Part shown: positions 27,192-36,434 of the stretch, in pieces
How positions within the stretch are numbered: position 1 is the first letter of the stretch
Layout of the letters: each line of letters begins with the position of its first letter
Assembly: GCF_008312885.1 (NCBI RefSeq)
Contig: NZ_VSSO01000004.1
Span: forward strand, 124,001-188,000
DNA length: 64,000 nucleotides
Reading direction: 5' to 3'
Source: Lolliginicoccus suaedae
Lineage (GTDB): Bacteria; Actinomycetota; Actinomycetes; Mycobacteriales; Mycobacteriaceae
The notes under the pieces: model-generated
Database searches by the model: none
What the model was told of the DNA's origin: nothing
What the model saw: only the letters and a program-made list of their open reading frames with translations
Position numbers and translations under genes: made by a program

Positions 27192-29246
27192 TCACTCCTC
27201 GTCATCCTCGGGGAGCTCGACGCCCAGCACGTCGGGCAGCTCGGCAGGCCCGGCCTCCATCCGGGAAGCGAGGAACGCCAGGATCGTCTCGTACCACACC
27301 TTGGTGTGCTGAGGCTTGAGGATCCAGTGGTTCTCATCGGGGAAGCACAAGAACTGGTGCTCGGACACGCCGTGATCATCAGTGGGCAGTCCGGACTCGG
27401 AGTTGAGCTCGTACCACAGTCGCAGCGCCTCGCCGATGGGCACGCGATAGTCCTTGTCACCGTGGATGACCAGCATGGGCGTGGTGATGTCAGCGACGTA
27501 GAGGTGCGGCGAGTTCTCCACCGCCATCTCGGGCGTCATCTCCCGCGCCCAGTACCATGCCGCATCCGTGGTAGGGCCGAACTGATCCAGCGCCCACAGG
27601 CCCGCATGGCTGATGATCGCCTTGAACCGGTTGGTATGCCCGGCGATCCAGTTGGCCATGTAGCCACCGAACGAGCCACCCATCGCGGCGGTGCGCGTCT
27701 CGTCGATCTCCGGCAGCTGCTCGGTCGCGTCGGTCAGCGCCATCAGGTCGGTGAAGGGCGCCTTGCCCCACTGGCCCCAGCCGCGCTGGATGAACTTGCG
27801 CCCGAAACCGGTGGACAGCGCCGGGTCCGGCAGGAGCACCGCGTATCCGCGCGCGACCATCAGCCACGGGTTCCACCGCCACTGCCAGGTATTCCACGAG
27901 CCCAGGGGGCCACCGTGGATCCACACCAGCAGCGGGGCCGGGGCATCGGCGCACGCAGTGGCGGGCAGCGCGAGCCATGCCCGGATCGGGGTGCCATCGT
28001 CCCCGCTCGTCAGGACCTCGATGACACGGCCGGGGACAGCAGGAACCGGCGCAGGCGCGGGCAGCCGCACGATCTCCCCGGACTCGAGATCGATGCGCAC
28101 CGGTGCGGGCGGCACGGAGATCGCCGCGCGCAAGGCGTAGGCGTAGCGGCCGGTCGGATCGATGCAGGCGTCACTGTACGCGGCATCATCGGTGGTGAGG
28201 GCTCGCACGGCGGCCTTCGGGCTCGTCACGGACACGAGGAACAGCGGCGCGCGCCCGTACTGGTCGGCGGTGACAACGAGCCCACTGCCATCGGGCAGCC
28301 ATGCGAGCGCGGTCGCCCAGCGGTCCCAGCCCACCGCGAGGCGCACCGACTTGCCGGTGGAAAGGTCGTGGACGTGGATCGTCACGTCGGGCGCGGTGTC
28401 GGGCTCCGCGTGCGCCTCGCGCACGTAGGCGATGCGCCTGCCGTCGGGCGAGATCGTGGGCATCCCGAAGTCGGCGTCATTCTCCCGCGCGATCACCGAC
28501 TGCTCCCCGGAATCGAGGTCGATGTGCATCAGCTGCGCGCGCGTGACCCCGAGCGGACCAGCCTCGTTCCATACCGTGACCGCGTAGGAGCCCGATGGAT
28601 CGACGTCGATCGGTGCCTCGCGCAATGCCGCGTCCTGCACGACACGGCGGCAGGAAGGGCCATCCCCCGCGACGGCGAGGCACGGTACCTCGGGGCCCAG
28701 GTCATGATCCCAGTACCGCACGGGGTAGCCGGTGTGCAGGATCGCCGAGACCTTGCCCGACCTGCGCGCGTCGCGGATCCGTTCATCACCGGCGTCATCG
28801 GTCGCCGACGGGAAGACGGGCATGGTCACGATCGTCGTGTCGCGCTCGCTCGGCACCACGATGCTGCTGATGCCCAGCGGAGCGCGCGCCACCTCGACAG
28901 CCTCGGCGCCATCGCGGGGCAGGCGCCAGGCGGTGGCGGGATCCTCGTCCGACTTGCCTCGCGCAGCGACGAAGAGCACATCGCCGTTGGGCGCGAACGC
29001 CGGCGAGCTCTCCCCGCGCGCGCCGTGGGTGAGTCGACGAGCGGGACGCTGCCCCTGCGGGTCGATCTCCCACAGCGCGGGAACATGCTTGGTCGACTCA
29101 TCGTTGAGCTCGCTGGCAACGGTGACCAAGCGGGACCCGTCCGGGGAGAGCCGCAGCCCGGACAAGCGGGGCAGCCGCAGGAACGCATCAAGATCGTGGA
29201 ACGGGGTCTCGCTGGGGGCGCTGGCGCCACTCTTCGCATCGGTCAC
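27192..29246 (-). CDS. S9-family prolyl-oligopeptidase-type serine peptidase
   Basis: A 684-residue cytosolic peptidase starting at GTG 29246. The N-terminal half (about 20-400) is a beta-propeller with repeated SPDGxR/GSxL strands. The C-terminal alpha/beta-hydrolase domain carries S525 (GGSFGGYM), the aspartate in HGDKDYRVP and the histidine in DENHWI. No signal peptide is seen. It likely cleaves short peptides (acylaminoacyl- or dipeptidyl-type). The longer in-frame extension upstream is antisense to the neighbouring acetyltransferase gene and is rejected. Confidence 0.9.
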   Translation of the reverse strand: MTDAKSGASAPSETPFHDLDAFLRLPRLSGLRLSPDGSRLVTVASELNDESTKHVPALWEIDPQGQRPARRLTHGARGESSPAFAPNGDVLFVAARGKSDEDPATAWRLPRDGAEAVEVARAPLGISSIVVPSERDTTIVTMPVFPSATDDAGDERIRDARRSGKVSAILHTGYPVRYWDHDLGPEVPCLAVAGDGPSCRRVVQDAALREAPIDVDPSGSYAVTVWNEAGPLGVTRAQLMHIDLDSGEQSVIARENDADFGMPTISPDGRRIAYVREAHAEPDTAPDVTIHVHDLSTGKSVRLAVGWDRWATALAWLPDGSGLVVTADQYGRAPLFLVSVTSPKAAVRALTTDDAAYSDACIDPTGRYAYALRAAISVPPAPVRIDLESGEIVRLPAPAPVPAVPGRVIEVLTSGDDGTPIRAWLALPATACADAPAPLLVWIHGGPLGSWNTWQWRWNPWLMVARGYAVLLPDPALSTGFGRKFIQRGWGQWGKAPFTDLMALTDATEQLPEIDETRTAAMGGSFGGYMANWIAGHTNRFKAIISHAGLWALDQFGPTTDAAWYWAREMTPEMAVENSPHLYVADITTPMLVIHGDKDYRVPIGEALRLWYELNSESGLPTDDHGVSEHQFLCFPDENHWILKPQHTKVWYETILAFLASRMEAGPAELPDVLGVELPEDDEE

Positions 29247-29339
29247 AGTGAAGTTGTTACCACGTGCGCGCCCCACCGTGCCGCGTGATGCCGAGCACGA
29301 CAGCTGCCCCGGGCCTTCCGAGCGCCGTAGAGTAAGCCG

Positions 29340-30161
29340 GTGAGCACTCCATTCTCCCCTGGGCGGAACGGCACTGCCCCGCCCGCCGCGGACAGGATCG
29401 CAGCGTTGTTCGCCTCGCTCTCCTCGCCCGCGCGGGTGACGCTCGTCCACCACGTCGCGAGCAGCCCCGACGGCATCCGCAGCAGCGAGCCACTCCCCGA
29501 CGGCTGCACGAGCACTGACCTCGACGCCCTTCTCCAGTCCGGGATCCTCGCCGAGCACAACGGCAGCCTCGTCGTCCCTGGCAATGCCCGCGCGCACGGC
29601 TCCGTGCTCACCGACCTGCTGCTCGGCCTCGCCCCGATCGGCATCGGCAGCGCTGCCCCGCGCGCATCCAGCGAGCTCGCGATCCGCGCGGTGGCCACCG
29701 AGGACTGGCCGTCGATCATCGCGATCTACGAGGACGGCATCGCCACGGGCAACGCGACATTCGATACCCGTTCCGCCGGAGCCGAGGCTTTCGACGGCCG
29801 TTGGCTGCCCGAGCATCGCTGGGTCGCCGAGCGCGACGGCACCATCCTGGGCTGGGCCGCGCTGAGCCCCACCTCGGTGCGGCCGTTCTTCGCCGGGGTG
29901 CTCGAGGTGTCCATCTACATCAGCGGTGAAGCAGCCGGGCAGGGCGTGGGCGCGCTCCTGCTCGATCACCTGGTGCGCCATGCGGATGCTGCGGGACTGT
30001 GGACGCTGCAATCGTCGATCTTCCCGGAGAACATGGCCAGCCTCGTGCTGCACCGCAAGGCGGGCTTCCGCACCGTCGGCGTGCGGCAGGCGGTAGCGCG
30101 CCACCATGACCACTGGCGGGACACGGTGATCGTGGAGCGCCGCAGCGCCAGCGTCTGGTAG
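29340..30161 (+). CDS. ArsR-like winged-helix region fused to a PAT-type GNAT acetyltransferase
   Basis: A 273-residue protein from GTG 29340. Residues about 18-100 resemble a shortened ArsR-type winged helix (LFASLSSPARVTLVHHVASS, then DLDALLQSGILAEHNGSLVV), with a degenerate recognition helix. Residues about 112-273 are a phosphinothricin-acetyltransferase-like GNAT domain: IRAVATEDWPSIIAIYEDGI, EVSIYISGEAAGQGVGALLL (acetyl-CoA loop), and NMASLVLHRKAGF. ArsN acetyltransferases of arsenic islands belong to the same PAT group, but this gene is 20 kb from the ars operon. The substrate is unknown, probably an amino-acid-like or xenobiotic amine. Confidence 0.75.
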   Translation: MSTPFSPGRNGTAPPAADRIAALFASLSSPARVTLVHHVASSPDGIRSSEPLPDGCTSTDLDALLQSGILAEHNGSLVVPGNARAHGSVLTDLLLGLAPIGIGSAAPRASSELAIRAVATEDWPSIIAIYEDGIATGNATFDTRSAGAEAFDGRWLPEHRWVAERDGTILGWAALSPTSVRPFFAGVLEVSIYISGEAAGQGVGALLLDHLVRHADAAGLWTLQSSIFPENMASLVLHRKAGFRTVGVRQAVARHHDHWRDTVIVERRSASVW

Positions 30162-30184
30162 CCGCCAGAGCTGTTCATAGGGGG

Positions 30185-30769
30185 CTAGTCGCGCGGGGCT
30201 TCCTCGCTCCGGGCCGCGTGATACTCCTCGGGCGTGTTGAGGTTGCGCAACTGGGGCTCGAGTCCCGGGACGGGCACTTCCACGGTGCGGGCGCCGGCGA
30301 GGAACTGCCGTGGCGAGCGCTGGCCGTCAGCGAGCGCAGCTTCCATCATCGGCGCGAGCGTGGTCCGGTAGAGGGCCGCGAGAGGTTGCGCGGAGACGCC
30401 ATCGTGGGCGGCGACGATGTCATGAGCCCCGGAGATGTGCCGGGCGAGATGATCGATGAGGGTGGTCGAGATGCCGGGCATGTCGACCGCGCAGGCGAAG
30501 ACCCACTCGGCGGGATGCGCCGCCGCAAGTCCTGTCGCGAGCCCGCGCAAGGGGCCCTGGTGGGCGATGGGATCCTCGACGGTACGAGCGCCGGGCAGCG
30601 ACAGTAGCTGGCCGGGCGCGGCGACAACGATGATCGGTGCGCAGCGTGGCCCTAGACGAGCGACGAGGTGCTCGGCCAGAGTTGCGCCTCCCCACGCGAG
30701 GGTTGCCTTGTCACGCCCCATCCGGCGGGATTGGCCACCGGCGAGGATGACCCCGGCGATCTCAGGCAT
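30185..30769 (-). CDS. mobA: Molybdenum cofactor guanylyltransferase
   Basis: A 194-residue NTP-transferase-fold enzyme that attaches GMP to molybdopterin. The signature GVILAGGQSRRMGRDKATL is at residues 6-24, with DMPG at the metal site. M. tuberculosis has mobA near clpX as well. It is 9 nt after aroQ. No molybdoenzyme is within the window. Confidence 0.88.
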   Translation of the reverse strand: MPEIAGVILAGGQSRRMGRDKATLAWGGATLAEHLVARLGPRCAPIIVVAAPGQLLSLPGARTVEDPIAHQGPLRGLATGLAAAHPAEWVFACAVDMPGISTTLIDHLARHISGAHDIVAAHDGVSAQPLAALYRTTLAPMMEAALADGQRSPRQFLAGARTVEVPVPGLEPQLRNLNTPEEYHAARSEEAPRD

Positions 30770-30778
30770 GGAGCACGT

Positions 30779-31240
30779 TCATGGCCTCGGGAGCACTCGG
30801 GCCAGGTGATCGATGGCGGCGAGGTAGCCATGCGTGCCGAGGCCGGCGATCACTCCGGTCGCGATGCCCGAGATGTAGGAGTGGTGCCGGAATTCCTCGC
30901 GCGAGTGGATATTGCTGATGTGGACCTCGAGGACGGGTGCCTCGACGGTGACCACGGCGTCGCGCAGCGCGACGGAGGTGTGCGTGAGCCCGCCCGGGTT
31001 GAGGATCAGCCCGGCGCACGACTCGCGGATCTCGTGGATCCAGTCGATGAGGGTGCCCTCGTGGTTGCTCTGGCGGGCGTCGAGCGCGAAGCCGTGGTTG
31101 CGCGCGTGCTCGCGGCATAGCTCCTCGACATCAGCGAGGGTGGTGTGCCCGTAGATGTCGGGCTGCCGCTTGCCGAGCAGGTTGAGGTTGGGCCCATTGA
31201 GCACGACGATGGTGCCTCGGACCGGCTGTGGCGTGGTCAC
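30779..31240 (-). CDS. aroQ: Type II 3-dehydroquinate dehydratase
   Basis: Shikimate-pathway enzyme converting 3-dehydroquinate to 3-dehydroshikimate. The 153-residue protein has [18 protein letters not shown] at the N-terminus, [13 protein letters not shown], the asparagine segment [14 protein letters not shown] and [18 protein letters not shown], all typical of the dodecameric type II family. The start is GTG 31240, 8 nt after clpX, so it belongs to the clpX-aroQ-mobA transcript; other aro genes are not adjacent. Confidence 0.95.
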   Translation of the reverse strand: MTTPQPVRGTIVVLNGPNLNLLGKRQPDIYGHTTLADVEELCREHARNHGFALDARQSNHEGTLIDWIHEIRESCAGLILNPGGLTHTSVALRDAVVTVEAPVLEVHISNIHSREEFRHHSYISGIATGVIAGLGTHGYLAAIDHLARVLPRP

Positions 31241-31248
31241 GGTGATGC

Positions 31249-32529
31249 TCAGGCGGACTTGTCGCGCCGCTCGGGATCCTCGGCTCGACGCGGAACGATC
31301 GTCGGGTTGACGTTCTCCCGGACAGTGGCCCCGGTAACGACGACCTTGGCGACATCATCGCGGCTCGGGATGTCATACATCACGGGCAGGAGCACTTCCT
31401 CCATGATGGCGCGCAGTCCGCGGGCACCAGTGCCACGCAGGATCGCCTGGTCGGCGATCGCCTCAAGGGCCTCCGGGGTGAACTCGAGCTCGACGTTATC
31501 CATCTCGAACAGCCGGGTGTACTGCTTGACAAGCGCGTTCTTCGGCTCGGACAGGATGGAGACGAGCGATTCCTTGTCCAGGTTGGTCACCGAGGCGACC
31601 ACGGGCAGGCGCCCGATGAACTCAGGGATCAGGCCGAACTTGATGAGGTCCTCGGGCATGACGTCGGCGAAGCGATCGGCGGTGTCGATCTCGTTCTTGG
31701 ACCGCACCTCGGAGCCGAAGCCGATTCCGCGCTTGCCCGCCCGGTCGGAGACGATCCGCTCGAGGCCAGCGAAGGCCCCTGCAACGATGAACAGCACATT
31801 ACTGGTGTCGATCTGGATGAACTCCTGGTGGGGGTGCTTGCGCCCGCCTTGCGGCGGCACGCTCGCCTGGGTTCCCTCGAGGATCTTCAGCAGCGCCTGC
31901 TGCACGCCTTCGCCCGATACATCACGAGTGATCGACGGGTTCTCGCTCTTGCGGGCGATCTTATCGACCTCGTCGATGTAGATGATGCCCGTCTCGGCAC
32001 GCTTGACGTCGTAGTCCGCAGCCTGGATCAGCTTCAGCAGGATGTTCTCGACATCCTCGCCGACGTACCCCGCCTCGGTGAGCGCCGTGGCGTCAGCGAT
32101 CGCGAAGGGAACGTTGAGCATCTTCGCGAGAGTCTGCGCAAGGTAGGTCTTGCCGCAGCCCGTCGGCCCGAGCATGAGGATGTTCGACTTCTGCAGATCG
32201 ACATGCTCGTGGCGCGAGTCGCGGGCCTTCTCGCCAGCCTGCACTCGCTTGTAGTGGTTGTACACGGCCACGGCGAGGGTGCGCTTGGCGTTGCCCTGAC
32301 CGATGACGTACTGGTCGAGGAAGTCGTGGATCTCGGCAGGCTTGGGCAACTGGTCGAGCTTCACGTCGCTGGACTCAGCGAGCTCTTCCTCGATGATCTC
32401 ATTGCACAGGTCGATGCACTCGTCGCAGATGTACACGCCCGGGCCCGCGATGAGCTTCTTGACCTGCTTCTGGCTCTTTCCGCAGAAAGAGCACTTCAAC
32501 AAGTCGCCGCCGTCACCGATGCGCGCCAT
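31249..32529 (-). CDS. clpX: ClpX, ATP-dependent unfoldase of ClpP
   Basis: A 426-residue AAA+ unfoldase. The N-terminal zinc-binding domain has C13, C16, C35 and C38, Walker A (GPTGCGKT) is at 121-128 and Walker B at [10 protein letters not shown]. The ClpP-docking loop region is near IGFGSEV and sensor-2 is at GARGLRA. ATG 32529 has GGAG 7 nt upstream; in-frame residues before it are not conserved. It lies downstream of clpP2 behind a terminator, with long inverted repeats in its upstream region. Confidence 0.97.
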   Translation of the reverse strand: MARIGDGGDLLKCSFCGKSQKQVKKLIAGPGVYICDECIDLCNEIIEEELAESSDVKLDQLPKPAEIHDFLDQYVIGQGNAKRTLAVAVYNHYKRVQAGEKARDSRHEHVDLQKSNILMLGPTGCGKTYLAQTLAKMLNVPFAIADATALTEAGYVGEDVENILLKLIQAADYDVKRAETGIIYIDEVDKIARKSENPSITRDVSGEGVQQALLKILEGTQASVPPQGGRKHPHQEFIQIDTSNVLFIVAGAFAGLERIVSDRAGKRGIGFGSEVRSKNEIDTADRFADVMPEDLIKFGLIPEFIGRLPVVASVTNLDKESLVSILSEPKNALVKQYTRLFEMDNVELEFTPEALEAIADQAILRGTGARGLRAIMEEVLLPVMYDIPSRDDVAKVVVTGATVRENVNPTIVPRRAEDPERRDKSA

Positions 32530-32680
32530 ACCCGTGCTCCCAACTTCCTGATACTCGCCACGCCTGCCAGGAGTTCCCGGCAATTACAACATCGTGGTCA
32601 TGTGCAGCATGCTCTGACAGTACCTGTCGCGGACGATCCACGACGTTCTAGTGCCTGCCAGCTACCTATCGTCAGCGCCC

Positions 32681-32745
32681 CGGTGACGCTTCGCCAACCC
32701 GTGGAGGCTCTAGCGTCACCGTTCGATACCGATTCGTGCGGTATC
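32681..32745. promoter_or_regulatory. Paired inverted repeats upstream of clpX
   Basis: A perfect 10-bp inverted repeat (CGGTGACGCT at 32681-32690, complement at 32712-32721, 21-nt interval) is followed immediately by a perfect 7-bp palindrome with 7-nt spacer (32725-32745). They look like regulator sites for clpX rather than terminators, because neither has a T-run and a separate terminator exists. Confidence 0.4.
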
Positions 32746-32761
32746 TGCCGCCATGCGGCGT

Positions 32762-32788
32762 GTCGTCCCAGCATACAACCGGGACGAC
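32762..32788 (-). terminator. Hairpin after clpP2
   Basis: GTCGTCCC (32762-32769) pairs with GGGACGAC (32781-32788) around an 11-nt loop, 20 nt past the clpP2 stop. Confidence 0.55.
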
Positions 32789-32808
32789 CCGTCAGCATGT
32801 CGGTTTTG

Positions 32809-33462
32809 TCACTGGTTGGACAGTGAAAGCTTGCGGTACTCGAGAACATTGTCGATGAGGCCATAAGCCTTGGCTTCCTCGGCGGTGAGGATGAGGTCAC
32901 GATCGCTGTCCTTGCGGATCTGCTCCGCGGACTTGCCGGTGTGGCGCGCGAGCGTGGTTTCCATCTGCTTGCGCATCCGCTCGATCTCCCGGGCCTGGAT
33001 CTCGAGGTCCGACACCTGGCCCTGCATGCCACCAGTGGCCGGCTGGTGGACGAGGATTCGGGCGTTGGGCAGCGCGAGCCGCTTGCCGGGCGATCCAGCG
33101 GCAAGCAGGATCGCTGCCGCGGACGCGGCCTGGCCGAGGCACACGGTGGTGATGTCGGCACGCACATACTGCATGGTGTCGTAGATCGCCATCAGCGAGG
33201 TGAACGAGCCACCCGGAGAGTTGATGTACATGGTGATGTCGCGGTCAGGATCCTGCGACTCAAGGACGAGCAGCTGCGCCATCACGTCATTCGCGGACGC
33301 GTCGTCGACCTGCACGCCGAGGAAGATGATGCGTTCCTCGAAGAGCTTGTTGTACGGGTTCGATTCCTTGACGCCGTAGCTGGAATGCTCGATGAACGAG
33401 GGCAGGATGTAGCGGGCCTGCGGGCCCATGTGCTGTGGAAGCGGATTGCGGTTGACGGTCAT
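32809..33462 (-). CDS. clpP2: ClpP2 protease subunit
   Basis: A 217-residue ClpP with triad S114 (GQAASAAA), H139 (ILVHQP) and D189 (DSDRDL). The N-terminal [10 protein letters not shown]-type leader resembles the processed propeptides of actinobacterial ClpP2. In this order ClpP1 and ClpP2 form a mixed 14-mer that docks ClpX/ClpC. GGAGA precedes ATG 33462. It lies 100 nt after clpP1. Confidence 0.97.
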   Translation of the reverse strand: MTVNRNPLPQHMGPQARYILPSFIEHSSYGVKESNPYNKLFEERIIFLGVQVDDASANDVMAQLLVLESQDPDRDITMYINSPGGSFTSLMAIYDTMQYVRADITTVCLGQAASAAAILLAAGSPGKRLALPNARILVHQPATGGMQGQVSDLEIQAREIERMRKQMETTLARHTGKSAEQIRKDSDRDLILTAEEAKAYGLIDNVLEYRKLSLSNQ

Positions 33463-33562
33463 GTCTTCTCCACGTTTCTATCAGGCGAGGACAACAGATG
33501 GGTTCGGTGCGGCCCCGGCGGCCGAGGCCGCCGATGGCTCAGCGGAGTGGCCGGCGGAAGGA

Positions 33563-34183
33563 TCAGCGGCCAATGCCGCCGGACTGGCCGGCACGGGAGA
33601 TTACGTGGTCGACAAAACCGTAGTCCTGCGCCTGCGCGGCAGTGAACCAGCGATCACGATCAGAGTCCTCGGTGATCTGCTCGACGGTCTGCCCGGTGTG
33701 GAGCGCGATCAGCTCCGCCATCTCGCGCTTGGTATAGGCGTACTGCTCGGCCTGGATAGCGATATCCGCCGCGGTACCACCGATGCCCGCGGAAGGCTGG
33801 TGCATCATGATGCGCGCGTGCGGGAGCGCGTACCGCTTGCCCTTCGCGCCCGCCGAGAGCAGGAACTGCCCCATCGATGCCGCGAGCCCCATGGCGTAGG
33901 TAGCGACATCGCACTCGGCGAACTGCATGGTGTCGAAGATCGCCATGCCTGCGGTGACCGAGCCACCGGGCGAGTTGATGTAAAGCGAGATATCCCGGGT
34001 GGGGTCCTCCGCGGAGAGCAGGAGGATCTGAGCGCACAGCTTGTTGGCGATGTCATCGTCGACCTGCGTGCCCAGGAAGATGATGCGCTCCTGCAACAGC
34101 CGCTCGAACACCGAGTCGCTGAGGTTCATTCCGTATGTGCCTGAACGCATCGATGGGGTGCGCGCGGGAGTGTGCACGGTCAC
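33563..34183 (-). CDS. clpP1: ClpP1 protease subunit
   Basis: A 206-residue ClpP with triad S103 (GLAASMG), H128 (IMMHQP) and D177 (DSDRDR). The start is GTG 34183; the conserved part begins around [12 protein letters not shown], so the first ~18 residues are probably a propeptide. It is upstream of clpP2 in the same transcript. A ClgR-type motif lies 160 nt upstream. Confidence 0.97.
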   Translation of the reverse strand: MTVHTPARTPSMRSGTYGMNLSDSVFERLLQERIIFLGTQVDDDIANKLCAQILLLSAEDPTRDISLYINSPGGSVTAGMAIFDTMQFAECDVATYAMGLAASMGQFLLSAGAKGKRYALPHARIMMHQPSAGIGGTAADIAIQAEQYAYTKREMAELIALHTGQTVEQITEDSDRDRWFTAAQAQDYGFVDHVISRAGQSGGIGR

Positions 34184-34305
34184 GGGTGCCTGCCTTCCGG
34201 ATACCTGGACGTTGTTTCCCCGGCGCCGGGGCTTGATGCGGGGGTTCCCGCCTCCAAGTCGAGCTCGTGGGCGCCGATGTGCATTGGGTCTGACACTGAC
34301 AGTAA

Positions 34306-34347
34306 CGAACTAGGGCGGCGCCGGTATCCCGGCACCGCCCTAGTTCG
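34306..34347 (-). terminator. Long hairpin between tig and clpP1
   Basis: A 19-bp stem with a single G:T wobble: arms 34306-34324 and 34329-34347, loop TATC. It begins 24 nt after the tig stop. Its outer end overlaps the ClgR-type motif, so the same DNA may terminate tig transcription and bind a regulator. Confidence 0.8.
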
Positions 34348-34360
34348 CTGTAAGCGTCAA
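34343..34360 (-). promoter_or_regulatory. ClgR-type activator motif upstream of clpP1P2
   Basis: On the minus strand the 18 nt TTGACGCTTACAGCGAAC fits every position of the ClgR consensus WNNWCGCYNANRGCGWWS described for corynebacteria. It lies about 160 nt upstream of the clpP1 start and just after the tig stop. ClgR activates clp genes across actinobacteria; direct control here is inferred. Confidence 0.6.
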
Positions 34361-34370
34361 GAAATACGGC

Positions 34371-35786
34371 CTACTTGGTGTCGGCCGCGGTCTCCTCGAC
34401 CTCGCTGGCATCGCCAGCCTCGTCGTCGGAGTCCTCGGTCGGAAGCGCGTCGTCCTCGTCGTCCGCCGGAGCGCCGAAGTACTCCGTGACATCAAGCTCC
34501 GAGCCATTCTGGTCCTTGACGACCACGGCGCGGATCACCTCGACGAGAGCCTTGGTGCGGCGCGCGTCAGCAAAGATCGTCGCGAGGCCATTCGGCTGCT
34601 TCTGGATCTCCTGGATGAACTGCTGCGGCTCCATGCCGTAGCGCTGCGCCTCGGAGAAGATCCGCTCGAACAGCTCCTGCTGGCCCACCGTGATGTCATC
34701 GGCATCAGCGATCGCATCGAGCAGCAGCTGAGCACGGACCGCGCGATCCGCGGCCTCGCGGGACTCAGCGTCGAACTCCTCGCGCGACTTGCCCTGCGCC
34801 TCGAGCAGACGGTTAAGGGTGTCTTCCTCGCCTCCCAGCGAGTGGAGCGCGCTGTGCAGCTGCTCATGCACCTGCTCATCGACGACCTTCTGCGGCGCCT
34901 CGAACTCCACGACCTCGAGCAGCTTCTCGAGAACCTTGTCCCGGATCGAGTTGGTCAGCGCGATGCGCTTGGACTGCTCCGCCTTCTCCCGGAGATCGGC
35001 GCGCAGCTCCTCGACGGTGTCGAAAGCGCTGGACAGCGAGGCGAAGTCATCATCGACCTCGGGCAGCTCGCGGGTCTTCACCGACGTCACCTTCACGGCA
35101 ACGACAGCGTCCTCGCCAGCGAAGTCACCGGCAAGCAGCTTCGTGGGGAACTCCGCCGTGCCACCGGCCGCGACACCGGTGATGGCCTCATCGAGACCCT
35201 CGATCAGCTCGCCCGAGCCCACCTCGTGGGACAAGTCATCGGCGGTCGCGTCCTCGACAGGCTTGCCGTCAACGGTGGCGGAGAGATCAAGGGTGACGAG
35301 ATCGCCCTTCTCCGCGCCACGCTCGACCGGGACTACCGTGCCGAAGCGCTTGCGCAGCTCCTCGAGCTGCTCCTCGACGTCCTCGTCCGTGGCTTCCTCG
35401 GCCTCGACCGACACCTCGAGCGAGGCATACTCGGGCAGGGTGATCTCGGGGCGCACATCCACCTCGGCGGTGAAGCCGAAGTGATCGTCCTCGATCTTGG
35501 TGACCTCGATCTCGGGCTGGCCGATGGCCTTGACATCGCCCTCGGCGACTGCCTCCGAGTACTTGCCCGGAACGGTGTCATTGATGACCTGCTCGAGCAC
35601 GGCACTACGGCCAACGCGCGCATCGATGATGCGGGGCGGCACCTTTCCAGGGCGGAAGCCGGGCACCCGGACCTGCTGGGCGAGCGCCTTGTAGGCGCGG
35701 TCGAAGTCCGGCTTCAGCTCCTCGAAGGGCACCTCGACACTGATACGTACTCGCGTCGCGCTCAGCTGCTCGACGGTGCTTTTCAC
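34371..35786 (-). CDS. tig: Trigger factor
   Basis: Ribosome-associated chaperone and prolyl isomerase. From GTG 35786 (GGAG 7 nt upstream) the protein is 471 residues. The ribosome-binding domain contains the GFRPGKVPPRI signature, followed by the PPIase domain (about 150-240, GDLVTLDLSATVDGK) and the helical C-terminal domain. An acidic tail rich in D/E follows (about 430-471). It precedes clpP1P2, linking folding and degradation as in mycobacteria. Confidence 0.97.
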   Translation of the reverse strand: MKSTVEQLSATRVRISVEVPFEELKPDFDRAYKALAQQVRVPGFRPGKVPPRIIDARVGRSAVLEQVINDTVPGKYSEAVAEGDVKAIGQPEIEVTKIEDDHFGFTAEVDVRPEITLPEYASLEVSVEAEEATDEDVEEQLEELRKRFGTVVPVERGAEKGDLVTLDLSATVDGKPVEDATADDLSHEVGSGELIEGLDEAITGVAAGGTAEFPTKLLAGDFAGEDAVVAVKVTSVKTRELPEVDDDFASLSSAFDTVEELRADLREKAEQSKRIALTNSIRDKVLEKLLEVVEFEAPQKVVDEQVHEQLHSALHSLGGEEDTLNRLLEAQGKSREEFDAESREAADRAVRAQLLLDAIADADDITVGQQELFERIFSEAQRYGMEPQQFIQEIQKQPNGLATIFADARRTKALVEVIRAVVVKDQNGSELDVTEYFGAPADDEDDALPTEDSDDEAGDASEVEETAADTK

Positions 35787-35922
35787 GGAGATGCTCCTAC
35801 CTGGTTTTTTGTGAATCGTACAAGGGGGTGGCAATGCGAATCCCGGATCACCGGCCCCGGTCGCGCGGCCCGCCGGCCTAGCTTGGCGCCAAGCTCACGA
35901 TCCACGACCGGAGGCCACAACG

Positions 35923-35996
35923 TCGGGGTGACAGGATTTGAACCTGCGACCCTCCGCTCCCAAAGCGGATGCGCTACCAAGCTGCGCTACACCCCG
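35923..35996 (-). tRNA. tRNA-Pro(TGG)
   Basis: A 74-nt cloverleaf: acceptor CGGGGTG pairs with CACCCCG, D arm with GCGCAG, anticodon loop TTTGGGA with anticodon TGG, T arm GTTCAAATCC. Discriminator A; the CCA end is not encoded. It lies 136 nt upstream of tig on the same strand. Confidence 0.95.
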
Positions 35997-36127
35997 TTTG
36001 CTCCAACCCGAGAGACTACATGGAAAAAGCCCCGAGTTGCAGCCGGGGCAATATTACGTGCTTGGCTTGGCGTTTCCAAAGCAGGTTAGGTACAGTCACA
36101 TGTCGCATGCACCTCAGGTGCCGGCGC

Positions 36128-36201
<74 letters not shown>

Positions 36202-36210
36202 CACGGAGAG

Positions 36211-36244
36211 GCCCCCGGCCAGCGGAAACGCGGCCGGGGGCTTT
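36211..36244 (+). terminator. Terminator of tRNA-Gly
   Basis: GCCCCCGGCC (36211-36220) pairs with GGCCGGGGGC (36232-36241) around an 11-nt loop, followed by TTT. Confidence 0.85.
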
Positions 36245-36269
36245 CTCGTTCCAGCTGTGCGTCGCGCGA

Positions 36270-36361
36270 CTGGTCCGCCGCGCGACCGGTCCGCCACGCG
36301 TCCGGTCCGCCAGTGTTCGAAAAGCGACAGCTCAGCGCCGGAATCCTGTCGTTTTTCGCAC
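36270..36361. repeat. Dispersed palindrome family B, copy 1, with 16-bp tandem repeats
   Basis: Three 16-bp imperfect tandem units sharing GGTCCGCC (36270-36317) lead into an inverted repeat. The left arm at 36313-36330 reads GTGTTCGAAAAGCGACAG, and the right arm CTGTCGTTTTTCGCAC is at 36346-36361. The arms differ by one mismatch and a two-base bulge. The right arm is identical to the first 16 nt of the copy 2 right arm near 50.6 kb. It lies between tRNA-Gly and the convergent DUF2804 gene. Confidence 0.8.
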
Positions 36362-36372
36362 TATCGCCGGAC

Positions 36373-36434
36373 GAGCCGAGCCGAGCCGAGCCAGCCGAGC
36401 CGAGCCAGCCGACCCGAGCCGAGCCAGCCGAGCC
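36373..36434. repeat. GAGCC microsatellite
   Basis: About 62 nt built from GAGCC pentamers with AGCC interruptions, ending exactly at the stop codon of the DUF2804 gene. It is non-coding and would be in the 3' UTR of that gene. Confidence 0.85.

Larger units (their letters stand above)
32530..32808. other. clpX upstream region
   Basis: A 279-nt non-coding stretch. In the direction of transcription it contains the clpP1P2 terminator hairpin (32762-32788), a 7-bp palindrome GATACCG/CGGTATC (32725-32745), and a 10-bp inverted repeat CGGTGACGCT/AGCGTCACCG with arms at 32681-32690 and 32712-32721. The clpX promoter should lie between these and 32529. Confidence 0.6.

Noticed and set aside
27192-30113. 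Longer form of the S9 peptidase starting near 30,113
   Set aside because: The extra N-terminal part is antisense to the acetyltransferase gene; GTG 29246 begins the family-like sequence.
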